This document shows positions 1 to 9,336 of a stretch of DNA of 64,000 nt, piece after piece. Source of the DNA: JAXMCI01 sp046349435 (GTDB lineage: Bacteria > Pseudomonadota > Alphaproteobacteria > Dongiales > Dongiaceae); the NCBI GenBank assembly GCA_046349435.1, contig JAXMCI010000011.1, positions 62,001-126,000 on the forward strand, in the 5' to 3' direction. The notes under the pieces are model-generated. The model worked only from the letters and a program-made list of their open reading frames with translations, made no database searches and was not told where the DNA came from. Made by a program: the position numbers and the translations under genes. Numbering within the stretch: position 1 is the stretch's first letter; every line of letters begins with the position of its first letter.

Positions 1-216
1 CTGGAGGATTGCCGCAAGACCTTCCCCGAGCACTACATCAAGGTGAATGCCTTCGATTCCACCCACGGCTGGGAAGCGCTGCGGCTCTCCTTCATCGTCA
101 ACCGGCCGAAGACGGAGCCCGGCTTCGGGCTGGTGCGGCAGGAGGGCGCGGGGCGGTCGATCCGCTACACCACCCGGGCCTACGCCGCCGACCGTCCCGA
201 AGGCGAGCGCTACTGA
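1..216 (+). CDS. cbbS: RuBisCO small subunit, red-type form I, 3' end
   Basis: The window opens inside this gene; only the last 71 codons are present, ending in TGA at 214-216. RuBisCO small subunit is the structural partner of CbbL in the hexadecameric CO2-fixing enzyme. The visible part contains the small-subunit motif VNAFDSTHGWE, the SFIVNRP strand and a C-terminal tail with RYTTRAYA and a terminal RPEGERY. This is the beta-hairpin extension known from red-type (form IC/ID) small subunits. The match is by recognition of the family. The immediately following cbbX, which is the red-type activase, supports it. The large subunit gene would lie upstream, outside the window. Confidence 0.93.
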   Translation: MEDCRKTFPEHYIKVNAFDSTHGWEALRLSFIVNRPKTEPGFGLVRQEGAGRSIRYTTRAYAADRPEGERY

Positions 217-242
217 GGCCGGGGGCGGGCGGGGGCGAAGCC

Positions 243-1133
243 ATGGCCGAGCTCGATCTCGACGCGCTCTACCGCGACTCGCGGGTGCAGGAGCATCTCG
301 ACGCGCTCGACCGCGAGCTGGTCGGGCTCGCTCCGGTCAAGACCCGCGTGCGTGAGATCGCGGCGCTGCTGCTGGTCGAGAAGCTGCGCCGCTCGGTCGG
401 GCTGCAGGCCGATGCGCCGCCGCTGCATATGAGCTTCACCGGCAATCCCGGCACCGGCAAGACGACGGTGGCGATGCGGATGGCCTCGATCCTGCACGGG
501 CTCGGCTACGTGCGGAAGGGGCACCTGGTGGCGGTGACCCGCGACGACCTGGTGGGCCAGTATATCGGCCACACCGCGCCCAAGACCAAGGAGGTGCTGA
601 AGCGGGCGATGGGCGGCGTGCTGTTCATCGACGAGGCCTACTATCTCTACCGCCCGGAGAACGAGCGCGACTACGGCCAGGAGGCGATCGAGATCCTGCT
701 GCAGGTGATGGAGAACCAGCGCGACGACCTGGTCGTCATCCTCGCCGGCTACAAGGACCGCATGGAGCGCTTCTTCTCCTCCAATCCCGGCATGGCCTCG
801 CGCATCGCCCACCATGTCGACTTCCCCGACTACACCGAGGAGCAGCTCTTCGCCATCGCCGGGCTGATGCTCGACAAGCTGCAATACGCACTGAGCGACG
901 AGGCCGCGGCGGCGCTGCGCGAGTATATCGGGCTGCGCCGGTCGCAGCCGCATTTCGCCAATGCCCGCTCGATGCGCAACGCGCTCGACCGGGCCCGGCT
1001 GCGCCAGGCCAACCGGCTGTTCGAGCGCCGCGACCGGCCGCTGACCCGCGAGGCGCTGACGGTGATCGAGGCCGAGGACATCCGCGCCAGCCGCGTCTTC
1101 CGCGCGGCGGAGCGGGCGGAGGTGACGTCATGA
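243..1133 (+). CDS. cbbX: Red-type RuBisCO activase CbbX (AAA+ ATPase)
   Basis: CbbX is a hexameric AAA+ motor that pulls on the RuBisCO large-subunit C-terminus to release inhibitory sugar phosphates; RuBP activates it. The 296-residue protein has Walker A GNPGTGKTT at residues 67-75, the pore-loop region YIGHTA at 107-112 and Walker B LFIDEA at 127-132, all typical of CbbX. I start it at ATG 243, 26 bases after the cbbS stop, because the family begins with this short acidic helix. The longer open frame back to position 9 only re-reads cbbS in another frame. Its last codon overlaps the next gene (ATGA at 1130-1133), so the two are probably translated together. Confidence 0.95.
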   Translation: MAELDLDALYRDSRVQEHLDALDRELVGLAPVKTRVREIAALLLVEKLRRSVGLQADAPPLHMSFTGNPGTGKTTVAMRMASILHGLGYVRKGHLVAVTRDDLVGQYIGHTAPKTKEVLKRAMGGVLFIDEAYYLYRPENERDYGQEAIEILLQVMENQRDDLVVILAGYKDRMERFFSSNPGMASRIAHHVDFPDYTEEQLFAIAGLMLDKLQYALSDEAAAALREYIGLRRSQPHFANARSMRNALDRARLRQANRLFERRDRPLTREALTVIEAEDIRASRVFRAAERAEVTS

Positions 1134-1915
1134 CCCTGCAGGCCGTGCTGCTCGATCTCGACGGGACCGCCGTCGACACCGAGGAGCTGCATCGCCAGGC
1201 CTTCAACCAGGCGTTCCTGCGCCTCGAGCTGCGCTGGGAGTGGGACCGCGACACCTATGCCGCGCTGCTCGCCGTCTCCGGCGGGCCCGACCGGCTGGCG
1301 CGGCACATCGACGGCCTCGACCTGCCGGCCGCGGAGAAGACGCGGCTGCGCCGCATCGTCCCGGCGCTGCATGCGGAGAAGACGCGGATCTACGGCGAGA
1401 TCCTCGCCGGCGACCGCGTCCGGCTGCGGCCCGGGGTCGGCCGGCTGGTCGAGGAGGCGCGGCGTGCCGGCCTGTCGGTCGGGCTGGCCGCGACCTCGGC
1501 CGCGGCCAATGTCGAGCCGCTGGTCGCCGCCGCCTTCGGCCGCGAGGGACGCGACGCGATCCGCGCCATCGTCACCGTGCAGCAGGTGGCCCGCCGCAAG
1601 CCGGCGCCCGACATCTACGAGCTGCTGCTCGCCACGCTCGGCGTACCGGCCGCCGCCGCCGCGGCGTTCGAGGATTCCGCCAACGGCGTGGCTGCCGCCA
1701 AGGCAGCCGGGCTGCTGACCGTCGCCACCCCCTCGCGCTGGACGCGCGGCCAGGACTTCGCCGCCGCGGACCTGGTGCTCGACAGCCTCGGCGAGCCCGG
1801 GGCACCCCTGGCGCCCGTCGATGCCGCGCGGATCGGTGGCGCCTCCTGCCTCGGCCTGGCCCAGCTGGAGGCGCTGCGCCTCGCGGCCGCCGGGCCGCGC
1901 GCGACGACGCACTGA
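1130..1915 (+). CDS. cbbY: HAD phosphatase, CbbY type (xylulose-1,5-bisphosphate phosphatase)
   Basis: This is a 261-residue haloacid dehalogenase-fold phosphatase. The nucleophile motif is DLDGT with D9 and D11, and the acidic motif IV reads FEDSANG, with a cap domain between. In cbb operons this family (CbbY) hydrolyses xylulose-1,5-bisphosphate, a misfire product that blocks RuBisCO. The position directly after cbbX with a 4-base overlap supports that role; both genes keep RuBisCO uninhibited. Phosphoglycolate phosphatase (CbbZ) is the main alternative, since both belong to the same superfamily. The substrate assignment is inference from context and general resemblance. Confidence 0.82.
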   Translation: MTLQAVLLDLDGTAVDTEELHRQAFNQAFLRLELRWEWDRDTYAALLAVSGGPDRLARHIDGLDLPAAEKTRLRRIVPALHAEKTRIYGEILAGDRVRLRPGVGRLVEEARRAGLSVGLAATSAAANVEPLVAAAFGREGRDAIRAIVTVQQVARRKPAPDIYELLLATLGVPAAAAAAFEDSANGVAAAKAAGLLTVATPSRWTRGQDFAAADLVLDSLGEPGAPLAPVDAARIGGASCLGLAQLEALRLAAAGPRATTH

Positions 1916-1926
1916 GCGAGCCCGCC

Positions 1927-2997
1927 ATGCTGGCCGACCACACCACCCTGACGCAGTTCCTGATCGAGGAGCGGCGGCGCCATCCCGAGGCGACCGGCGA
2001 CCTCAACGCCCTCATCCTCGACGTGGCGCTGGCCTGCAAGGCGATCGCCCGCCGCGTCGCCCAGGGGGCGCTCGGCGGCGTGCTGGGCGCGCTCGGCTCG
2101 GTCAACGTCCAGGGCGAGCAGCAGCAGGCGCTCGACGTCATCGCCAACCGCCTCTTCCTCAGTGCCACCGAGTGGAACGGCCTGGTCGCCGGCATGGTCT
2201 CCGAGGAGATGGACGAGCCCTACCGGATCCCGGAGCGCTATCCCAGAGGCAAGTACCTGCTGCTGTTCGATCCGCTCGACGGCTCCTCGAACATCGACGT
2301 CAACGTCTCGGTCGGCAGCATCTTCTCGATCCTGCGCGCGCCGCAGGGGGCGGCCGAGCCGGCGATCGAGGATTTCCTGCAGCCGGGCACCCAGCAGATC
2401 TGCGCCGGCTACGCCATCTACGGCCCGGCCACCATGCTGGTGATCACCGTGGGCACCGGCGTGCACGGCTTCACCCTGGAGCCGCAGCTCGGCGAGTTCA
2501 TCCTGACCCACCCGGCGATCCGCATCCCGGCGGCGGCCAGCGAGTTCGCCATCAACGCCTCGAACAGCCGGTTCTGGGAGCCGGCGGTCAAGCGCTATGT
2601 CGACGAGTGCCTCGCCGGCCGCACCGGCCCGCGCGGCAAGGACTTCAACATGCGCTGGGTCGCCTCGCTGGTCGCCGAGATCCACCGCATCCTGATGCGC
2701 GGCGGCGTCTTCCTCTATCCGCGCGACACCAAGGACAAGGCGCGCCCCGGCCGGCTCCGCCTGCTCTACGAGGCGCTGCCGATGTCCTTCATCATCGAGC
2801 AGGCCGGCGGGCTGGCCAGCACCGGGCGGCAGCGCCTGATGGCGGTCCAGCCGGGCGAGCTGCACCAGCGGGTGCCGGTGATCTGCGGCGCCGCCGAGGA
2901 GGTGGCGCTGATCGAGGACTATCACCGCGAGCCCGGGGCGAGCGAGTACGACGCGCCGCTGTTCGGCACGCGCGGCCTGTTCCGCGCCCCCGCCTGA
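1927..2997 (+). CDS. cbbF: Class I fructose-1,6-bisphosphatase
   Basis: This enzyme hydrolyses fructose-1,6-bisphosphate (and commonly sedoheptulose-1,7-bisphosphate in Calvin-cycle versions) in the RuBP regeneration phase. The 356-residue length is normal for class I FBPase. The metal-binding motifs are clear: EEMD at residues 93-96 and DPLDGSSNID at 115-124, with the AGYAIYGP and YPRDTKDK segments further on. The start at ATG 1927 lies 11 bases after the cbbY stop and gives the expected N-terminal TTLTQFL helix; the larger open frame upstream is only a shadow of cbbY. It is co-directional with the rest of the cbb operon. Confidence 0.95.
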   Translation: MLADHTTLTQFLIEERRRHPEATGDLNALILDVALACKAIARRVAQGALGGVLGALGSVNVQGEQQQALDVIANRLFLSATEWNGLVAGMVSEEMDEPYRIPERYPRGKYLLLFDPLDGSSNIDVNVSVGSIFSILRAPQGAAEPAIEDFLQPGTQQICAGYAIYGPATMLVITVGTGVHGFTLEPQLGEFILTHPAIRIPAAASEFAINASNSRFWEPAVKRYVDECLAGRTGPRGKDFNMRWVASLVAEIHRILMRGGVFLYPRDTKDKARPGRLRLLYEALPMSFIIEQAGGLASTGRQRLMAVQPGELHQRVPVICGAAEEVALIEDYHREPGASEYDAPLFGTRGLFRAPA

Positions 2998-3030
2998 CCC
3001 ACCGCCCCGCCGTTCCAGGACGCGATCCCC

Positions 3031-3912
3031 ATGTCCGACAAGCATCCGATCATCGCCATCACCGGCTCGTCCGGCGCCGGCACGACCTCGGTGATGCGCA
3101 CCTTCGAGCAGATCTTCCGCCGCGAGGGCGTGCAGGCGGCCTTCGTCGAGGGCGACAGCTTCCACCGCTACGACCGCGCCGAGATGAAGCTGAAGCTGGC
3201 CGCCGGCATGCAGGGCGACGGCAAGATCCTCAGCCATTTCGGTCCCGAGGCGAACCTCTTCGCCGAGCTCGAGACGTTGTTCCGCAGCTACGGCCAGAGC
3301 GGCACCGGACGGGTCCGCAAGTACCTGCATGACGAGCAGGAGGCGGCACCCTTCGGCCAGCCGCCCGGCACCTTCACCGCCTGGCAGGACCTGCCCGACG
3401 GCACCGACCTGCTGTTCTACGAGGGGCTGCACGGCGCCGTGGCGGACGGCGAGGTCGATGTCGGCCGCCATGTCGACCTGCGCATCGGCGTGGTGCCGGT
3501 GATCAACCTCGAATGGATCCAGAAGCTGCATCGCGACAAGGCGCATCGCGGCTACAGCACCGAGGCGGTGACCGACACGATCCTGCGGCGCATGCACGAC
3601 TACGTGCACTTCATCTGCCCGCAATTCTCCCGCACCCACATCAACTTCCAGCGCGTGCCGGTGGTCGACACCTCCAATCCCTTCATCGCCCGGCAGATCC
3701 CCGCGCCGGACGAGAGCATGCTGGTGATCCGCTTCGCCAATCCGCGCGGCATCGACTTCCCCTATCTGCTGTCGATGCTGCACGACTCCTTCATGTCGCG
3801 GCCGAACACCATCGTCTGCCCGGGCGGCAAGATGGACCTGGCGATGCAGCTGATCTTCACCCCGATGATCTGGCGCCTGATGGAGCGCCGCAAGAAGTCG
3901 CTGGGAGGCTGA
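3031..3912 (+). CDS. cbbP: Phosphoribulokinase (class I, bacterial octameric type)
   Basis: Phosphoribulokinase makes ribulose-1,5-bisphosphate from ribulose-5-phosphate and ATP, a reaction unique to the Calvin cycle. The 293-residue protein has the P-loop GSSGAGTTS at residues 12-20. The ATG at 3031 follows the cbbF stop by 33 bases. Length and the absence of the plant-type N-terminal cysteine region fit the proteobacterial enzyme, which is usually controlled by NADH and AMP rather than by thioredoxin; that control is family knowledge, not visible here. Confidence 0.95.
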   Translation: MSDKHPIIAITGSSGAGTTSVMRTFEQIFRREGVQAAFVEGDSFHRYDRAEMKLKLAAGMQGDGKILSHFGPEANLFAELETLFRSYGQSGTGRVRKYLHDEQEAAPFGQPPGTFTAWQDLPDGTDLLFYEGLHGAVADGEVDVGRHVDLRIGVVPVINLEWIQKLHRDKAHRGYSTEAVTDTILRRMHDYVHFICPQFSRTHINFQRVPVVDTSNPFIARQIPAPDESMLVIRFANPRGIDFPYLLSMLHDSFMSRPNTIVCPGGKMDLAMQLIFTPMIWRLMERRKKSLGG

Positions 3913-3917
3913 CGAGG

Positions 3918-5944
3918 ATGAACCCGCCGCTCGAGACGCCGTCGGGCACGATCGGCTCGCCGGTCGCCAACGCGCTGCGTGCGCTCGCCATGGACGCGGT
4001 GCAGCAGGCCAATTCCGGCCATCCCGGCATGCCGATGGGCATGGCCGAGATCGCCGAGGTGCTGTGGCGCCGCCATCTCCGGCACAACCCCGCCGATCCC
4101 GCCTGGCCCGACCGCGACCGCTTCGTGCTGTCGAACGGGCACGGCTCGATGCTGCTCTACGCGCTGCTCCACCTCACCGGCTACGACCTGCCGATGGAGG
4201 AGCTGAAGCGCTTCCGCCAGCTGCATTCCAAGACCCCGGCCACCCCGAGCACGGCATGACGCCGGGCGTCGAGACCACCACCGGCCCGCTCGGCCAGGGC
4301 CTGGCCAACGCGGTCGGCATGGCGCTGGCCGAGCAGCTGCTGGCCGCCGAGTTCAACCGCCCGGGCTTCGCGGTCGTCGACCACCGCACCTACGCCTTCC
4401 TCGGCGACGGCTGCCTGATGGAGGGCATCTCGCACGAGGCCTGCTCGCTGGCCGGCACGCTCGGGCTCGGCAAGCTGATCTGCTTCTACGACGACAACGG
4501 CATCTCGATCGACGGCCATGTCGAGGGCTGGTTCACCGACGACACGCCGGGCCGCTTCCGCGCCTATGGCTGGCACGTCGTGGCCGGCGTCGACGGGCAC
4601 GACCCGGCGGCGATCGAGGCGGCGCTGGCCGAGGCCCAGGGCGTCGCCGACCGTCCGAGCCTGGTCTGCTGCCGCACCGTGATCGGCCGCGGCTCGCCGA
4701 ACAAGGCCGGCACCCACGACGTGCACGGCGCGGCGCTGGGCGCCGCCGAGGTCGCGGCGACCCGGGCGCGGATCGGCTGGACCAGCCCACCCTTCGAGAT
4801 CCCGGCGGAGGTCCGTGCCGCCTGGGACGCGCGTGAGCGCGGCACCCGGCTGCAGGGCGCCTGGGAGTCGCTGTTCGCCGCCTATCAGGAGGTCCATCCC
4901 GGGCTGGCATCGGAGTTCCGCCGGCGCATCGCCGGCGCGCTGCCCGCCGGCTGGGCGGAGACCGCGGCCGCGCTGGTGGGCAAGGCGGCCGCGGCCGGCG
5001 AGACGGTGGCCACCCGCAAGGCCTCGCAGCTGGCGCTGGAGCAGCTCGGCCCGGTGCTGCCGGAGCTGCTCGGCGGCTCGGCCGACCTCACCGGCTCGAA
5101 CCTGACGAACTGGAAGGGCTCGCGCCCGATCGGTGCCGGCAAGCCCGGCAACTACCTGCACTATGGCGTGCGCGAGTTCGGCATGTCGGCGATGGTCAAT
5201 GGCATGCTGCTGCATGGCGGCTACCGCCCCTATGCCGGCACCTTCCTGACCTTCTCCGACTACGCGCGCAACGCGCTGCGCATGGCCGCGCTGATGCGGC
5301 TCGGCAGCATCTTCGTCTTCTCGCACGACTCGATCGGGCTGGGCGAGGACGGGCCGACGCACCAGTCGATCGAGCATGCCGCCTCGCTGCGGCTGATCCC
5401 GCATCTCGACGTCTGGCGGCCCTGCGACACGGTCGAGACGGCGGTCGCCTGGACCTCGGCGATCGAGCGCCGCGACGGGCCGAGCTGCCTGCTGCTGTCG
5501 CGCCAGAACCTGCCCTTCCAGCCGCGCGACGCGGCGGCGCTCGCCGGCATCGTGCGCGGCGGCTACGTGCTGGCCGAGGCCGAGGGCGAGCCCAGGGCGG
5601 CGATCATCGCCACCGGCTCGGAGGTCGAGATCGCCATGGCGGCGCGCCGCCTGCTGGCGGACAAGGGCATCGCGGTGCGCGTCGTGTCGATGCCGTCGAC
5701 CGACGTCTTCGACCGCCAGGACGAGGCCTGGAAGGCGGCCGTGCTGCCGCGCCGGCTGCCCGCCGCGGCGGTCGAGGCCGGCGTCTCCGGCCTCTGGCAC
5801 AAATATGTCGGGCGCGACGGCGCGGTGATCGGCATCGACCGCTTCGGCGAGTCGGCGCCCGCCGGCGCGCTCTTCAAGTTCTTCGGCCTGACCGCCGAGC
5901 GGGTCGCCGCCGCGGTCGAGGCAATGCTCGCCGGCGCCGCCTGA
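3918..5944 (+). pseudogene. cbbT: Transketolase, reading frame broken by one missing base
   Basis: Transketolase moves two-carbon units among Calvin-cycle sugars using thiamine diphosphate. The N-terminal part (ATG 3918, five bases after the cbbP stop) runs through SGHPGMPMGMAEIAEVLW to QLHSKTP and then stops at 4257-4259. The rest continues in another frame from GHPEHGMTPGVETTTGP, through the TPP motif GDGCLMEGISHEA, to a stop at 5942-5944. Adding one C to the C4 run at 4234-4237 restores the conserved SKTPGHPEHGMTPGVETT stretch and gives about 675 residues, the usual transketolase length. Both halves are otherwise intact, so an error in the sequence is more likely than real loss. Flanking genes cbbP and cbbA are intact. 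Confidence 0.92.
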
Positions 5945-5973
5945 CGAAGCGCCGGGGGAAGAGGAGGGAACCC

Positions 5974-7035
5974 ATGTCCTTGGTATCGCTGCGCCAGCTG
6001 CTCGACCACGCCGCGGAATACGGCTACGGCGTGCCGGCCTTCAACGTCAACAACATGGAGCAGATCCAGGCGATCATGCAGGCGGCCGACGAGACCGACA
6101 GCCCGGTCATCCTGCAGGCCTCGGCGGGCGCCCGCAAATATGCCGGCGAGGCCTTCCTGCGCAAGATGGTCGAGGCGGCGGCCGAGACCTGGCCGCACAT
6201 CCCGATCGTGCTGCACCAGGATCACGGCGCCAGCCCGGCGGTGTGCCAGGCCTCGATCCGCTCCGGCTTCACCAGCGTGATGATGGACGGCTCGCTGCTC
6301 GAGGACATGAAGACGCCGGCCTCCTACGACTACAACGTCGCGGTCACCGCCAAGGTGGCCGAGATGGCGCATGCCATCGGCGTCTCGGTCGAGGGCGAGC
6401 TCGGCTGCCTCGGCTCGCTCGAATCGGGCACCGCGGGCGAGGAGGACGGCTCCGGCGCCGCCGGCAAGCTGTCGCACGACCAGCTGCTGACCGATCCCGA
6501 GCAGGCCGCCGACTTCGTCGCCCGCACCGGCGTCGACGCGCTGGCCATCGCCATCGGCACCTCGCACGGCGCCTACAAGTTCTCGCGCAAGCCGACCGGC
6601 GACGTGCTGGCGATCGAGCGGGTGAAGGAGATCCACCGCCGCATCCCCGACACCCACCTGGTGATGCACGGCTCCTCCTCGGTGCCGCAGGAGTGGCTGG
6701 CCGTGATCCGCGAGCATGGCGGCGAGCTCAAGGAGACCTACGGCGTGCCGGTCGAGGAGATCCAGGAGGGGATCCGCCACGGCGTGCGCAAGATCAACAT
6801 CGACACCGACATCCGCCTGGCGATGAGCGGCGCGATGCGCCGCGCCATGGCCACCGACCGCAGCGAGTTCGACCCGCGCAAGGCGCTGATCGCCGCGACC
6901 AAGGCGGCGCGCGGCATCTGCAAGGACCGCTTCGTGTCCTTCGGCTGCGCCGGCCAGGCGGCGCGCCTCAAGCCGATCCCGCTCGAGCGCATGGCGGAGC
7001 GCTACCGCCGCCCGCCGCAGCGCGCGGTCGCCTGA
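5974..7035 (+). CDS. cbbA: Class II fructose-1,6-bisphosphate aldolase
   Basis: This zinc-dependent aldolase joins dihydroxyacetone phosphate with glyceraldehyde-3-phosphate or erythrose-4-phosphate in the Calvin cycle. The 353-residue protein shows GVPAFNVNNMEQ at the N-terminus, the metal site HQDHG at residues 81-85 (H84 as zinc ligand), VEGELG, and HGSSSVP, all typical of the CbbA subtype. A good ribosome site (GAGGAGGG) lies nine bases before ATG 5974. It closes the cbb operon, with a 100-base gap to bchO. Confidence 0.95.
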   Translation: MSLVSLRQLLDHAAEYGYGVPAFNVNNMEQIQAIMQAADETDSPVILQASAGARKYAGEAFLRKMVEAAAETWPHIPIVLHQDHGASPAVCQASIRSGFTSVMMDGSLLEDMKTPASYDYNVAVTAKVAEMAHAIGVSVEGELGCLGSLESGTAGEEDGSGAAGKLSHDQLLTDPEQAADFVARTGVDALAIAIGTSHGAYKFSRKPTGDVLAIERVKEIHRRIPDTHLVMHGSSSVPQEWLAVIREHGGELKETYGVPVEEIQEGIRHGVRKINIDTDIRLAMSGAMRRAMATDRSEFDPRKALIAATKAARGICKDRFVSFGCAGQAARLKPIPLERMAERYRRPPQRAVA

Positions 7036-7072
7036 CGCCGCGCGAAGCCCCGGCGTGCCCGGCACGACCCCG

Positions 7073-7101
7073 TTACCCCGCGAGGCCGACGGTCCTATAG
7101 T
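7073..7101 (+). promoter_or_regulatory. Possible sigma70-type promoter before bchO
   Basis: In the 100-base gap between cbbA and bchO, TTACCC (7073-7078) and TATAGT (7096-7101) are 17 bases apart. The -10 matches the consensus at five of six positions and the -35 at only three. It would place a start site roughly 30 bases before the bchO ATG. This is the only AT-rich stretch in the gap. It suggests that bchO is not simply read from the cbb promoter, but the evidence is weak. Confidence 0.3.
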
Positions 7102-7135
7102 GGCCGCGGGATCGGCGCGCGGGGCGACGGGAGCA

Positions 7136-8026
7136 ATGTCCGACCGGCTGAGCTGGGAGCGCGACGGCCGCGATTGGCCGAACCGTGCCGCCAGCCGCTT
7201 CATTCGCGCCGGCGGGCTGCGCTGGCACGTCCAGGCGATGGGGCAGGGGCCGGCGCTGCTGCTGCTGCACGGCACCGGCGCCTCGACCCATTCCTGGCGC
7301 GCGCTGGCGCCGCTGCTCGCCCGCCGCTTCACGGTGATCGCCCCCGACCTGCCCGGCCACGCCTTCACCCAGATGCCAGCCTTCCACCGGCTGTCGCTGG
7401 CCGGCATGGCGCAGGCGGTGCGCGCCCTGCTCGACGCGCTCGGCGTGGAGCCGGCGATGGCGGCCGGCCATTCGGCGGGCGCCGCGATCCTGGTGCGGAT
7501 GAGCCTCGACGGTCTGATCGCGCCCGCCTGTCTCGTCAGCCTCAACGGCGCGCTGCTGCCCTGGGGCGGCGCCCCGGGTCAGCTTTTCGCGCCGCTCGCG
7601 CGGCTGCTCGCGGCGCTGCCGATGGTGCCGCGCCTGTTCGCGTGGCGGGCCGGCGAGCGCGGCGTCGTGGAGAAGCTGATCCGCGACACCGGCTCGCGAC
7701 TCGATCCCTCCGGCATCGAGCAGTATCGCCGGCTCGCCGCCAGCCCGAGCCACGTCGCGGCGGCGCTCGGCATGATGGCGAACTGGGATCTCGACGGGCT
7801 GCGCCGCGACCTGCCGCGGCTGGCGGCGCCGCTGGTTCTGGTCACCGGCAGCAACGACCGCACGGTGCCGCCGGAGGGCGCGCGCAAGGTCGCCGCGCTG
7901 GTGCCGGGCGCGCGGCTGATCTCGATGCCGGGCCTCGGCCATCTCGCCCACGAGGAGCGGCCCGAGGAGACCGCCGAGCTGCTGCTGGCCGAGGCGCGCG
8001 CCGCCGGGCTGCCCGGCGATGGCTGA
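7136..8026 (+). CDS. bchO: BchO, alpha/beta hydrolase linked to Mg-chelatase
   Basis: BchO is an alpha/beta-hydrolase-fold protein found in phototrophs, usually beside bchI and bchD and called a Mg-chelatase accessory protein; its reaction is not established. The 296-residue product begins with the family signature WERDGRDWPNRAASRF, followed by LLLHGTGAST and a nucleophile elbow GHSAG at residues 111-115. ATG 7136 was chosen because the family begins right there; the longer open frame from 7055 adds no conserved sequence. It overlaps the next gene by eight bases. bchI and bchD are not next to it and are not in this window, which is unusual. Confidence 0.88.
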   Translation: MSDRLSWERDGRDWPNRAASRFIRAGGLRWHVQAMGQGPALLLLHGTGASTHSWRALAPLLARRFTVIAPDLPGHAFTQMPAFHRLSLAGMAQAVRALLDALGVEPAMAAGHSAGAAILVRMSLDGLIAPACLVSLNGALLPWGGAPGQLFAPLARLLAALPMVPRLFAWRAGERGVVEKLIRDTGSRLDPSGIEQYRRLAASPSHVAAALGMMANWDLDGLRRDLPRLAAPLVLVTGSNDRTVPPEGARKVAALVPGARLISMPGLGHLAHEERPEETAELLLAEARAAGLPGDG

Positions 8027-9332
8027 CGCCGCCGCCGCGGCGCTGCGCCTGCCGCCCGACCATCCGCAGCGCATCGAGCTCAACGACGAGGTCCATGCCC
8101 GGCCGCCGCAGGCGCTGGCCGCGCCGCTGCGGCTGACCTACCTCGCGCTGGTCGCCGACGCCGCCGGGCGCGAGCGCCAGTGGCAGCAGGTGGTCGATCT
8201 GGTGCGCCGCTACGGCGTCGAGCCGCCGCCGGCCGGCGCCACGCACTTCGCCGCCGATCTCGGCCCGTTCCGCCTGAAGTGGGAGCGGCACACCGAGTTC
8301 AGCCGCTACAAGTTCATCGTCGCCGGCGCCGGCGGCGAGGACCCCTTCGCCGAGCCGGCGCTCGCCGCCGTGCCGCAGGACTGGCTCGCCGGGCTGGCCG
8401 GCGAGGTCATGGTGGCGACGCACGTCGCGCTGCTGCCGGCCAGCGGCTTCGCCGGCGACTACGAGGCGCTCGGCGGGCGCCTCTTCGGCGGCAACACGCT
8501 GGTCGGCGCCGTCATCGCCGGCGGCGCGGCCACCGCCTTCACCGATTTCCGCATCCGGGCCGACGGGTTCGGCCGGCTGCTGGTCCTCGATCGCGGCATG
8601 ACCCCGCGCCAGGCCGGGCGGATGATCCAGCGCCTGGTCGAGATCGACACCTACCGCATCATGGCGCTGCTCGCCCTGCCGGTGGCCCGCGCGCTGGCGC
8701 CGGCGATCACCCGCAGCGAGCACGAGCTGGCCGAGATCACCACCGCGCTCGCCGCGGCCCGGGTCGAGGACGAGGCGGCGCTGCTCGACCGGCTGACCCG
8801 GCTGGAGGCCGAGATCGAGGGCCGCCAGGCCGATACCCACTACCGCTTCGGCGCCGCCAGCGCCTACTGGTCGCTGGTCGACCGGCGGATCGCCGAGCTG
8901 CGCGAGGAACGGCTGCCCGGGCTGCAGACCTTCCGCGAGTTCACCGAGCGCCGGCTGGCCCCGGCCATGGACACCTGCCGTGCAGTGGCCGGCCGCCAGG
9001 AATCGCTGTCGCAGCGCGTGTCGCGGGCCACCCAGCTGCTCTCCACCCGCGTCGACGTCACCCGCGAGCGGCAGACCCAGGCGATCCTCGAATCGATGGA
9101 CCGCCGCGCCCGGCTGCAGCTCCGCCTGCAGGAGACCGTCGAGGGCCTGTCGATCGCCGCGATCACCTACTACATCGTCGGGCTGGTCGGGTATCTCGCC
9201 AAGGGCCTGAAGGCCGGCGGCCTGCATATCGACCCGGAGATCACCATGGGCATCGCCATCCCGGTGGTGGCGATCCTGGTCGCGCTCGGCGTGCGCCAGG
9301 TGCGCCGCATGGTGACCAAGGCGGCGGAGTAG
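8019..9332 (+). CDS. DUF3422 family membrane-anchored protein
   Basis: This 437-residue protein is recognised as DUF3422, a widespread alphaproteobacterial family of unknown function. The N-terminal part has the family motif ELNDEVHARPP. The middle is long and helical, with charged stretches around residues 240-350 that could form a coiled coil. Two hydrophobic helices lie at about 377-395 and 408-426, so it is probably held in the inner membrane by its C-terminus. The start overlaps the end of bchO, suggesting coupled translation. Whether it has any role in phototrophy is unknown; it may simply sit here. Confidence 0.8.
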   Translation: MADAAAAALRLPPDHPQRIELNDEVHARPPQALAAPLRLTYLALVADAAGRERQWQQVVDLVRRYGVEPPPAGATHFAADLGPFRLKWERHTEFSRYKFIVAGAGGEDPFAEPALAAVPQDWLAGLAGEVMVATHVALLPASGFAGDYEALGGRLFGGNTLVGAVIAGGAATAFTDFRIRADGFGRLLVLDRGMTPRQAGRMIQRLVEIDTYRIMALLALPVARALAPAITRSEHELAEITTALAAARVEDEAALLDRLTRLEAEIEGRQADTHYRFGAASAYWSLVDRRIAELREERLPGLQTFREFTERRLAPAMDTCRAVAGRQESLSQRVSRATQLLSTRVDVTRERQTQAILESMDRRARLQLRLQETVEGLSIAAITYYIVGLVGYLAKGLKAGGLHIDPEITMGIAIPVVAILVALGVRQVRRMVTKAAE

Positions 9333-9336
9333 CGGC

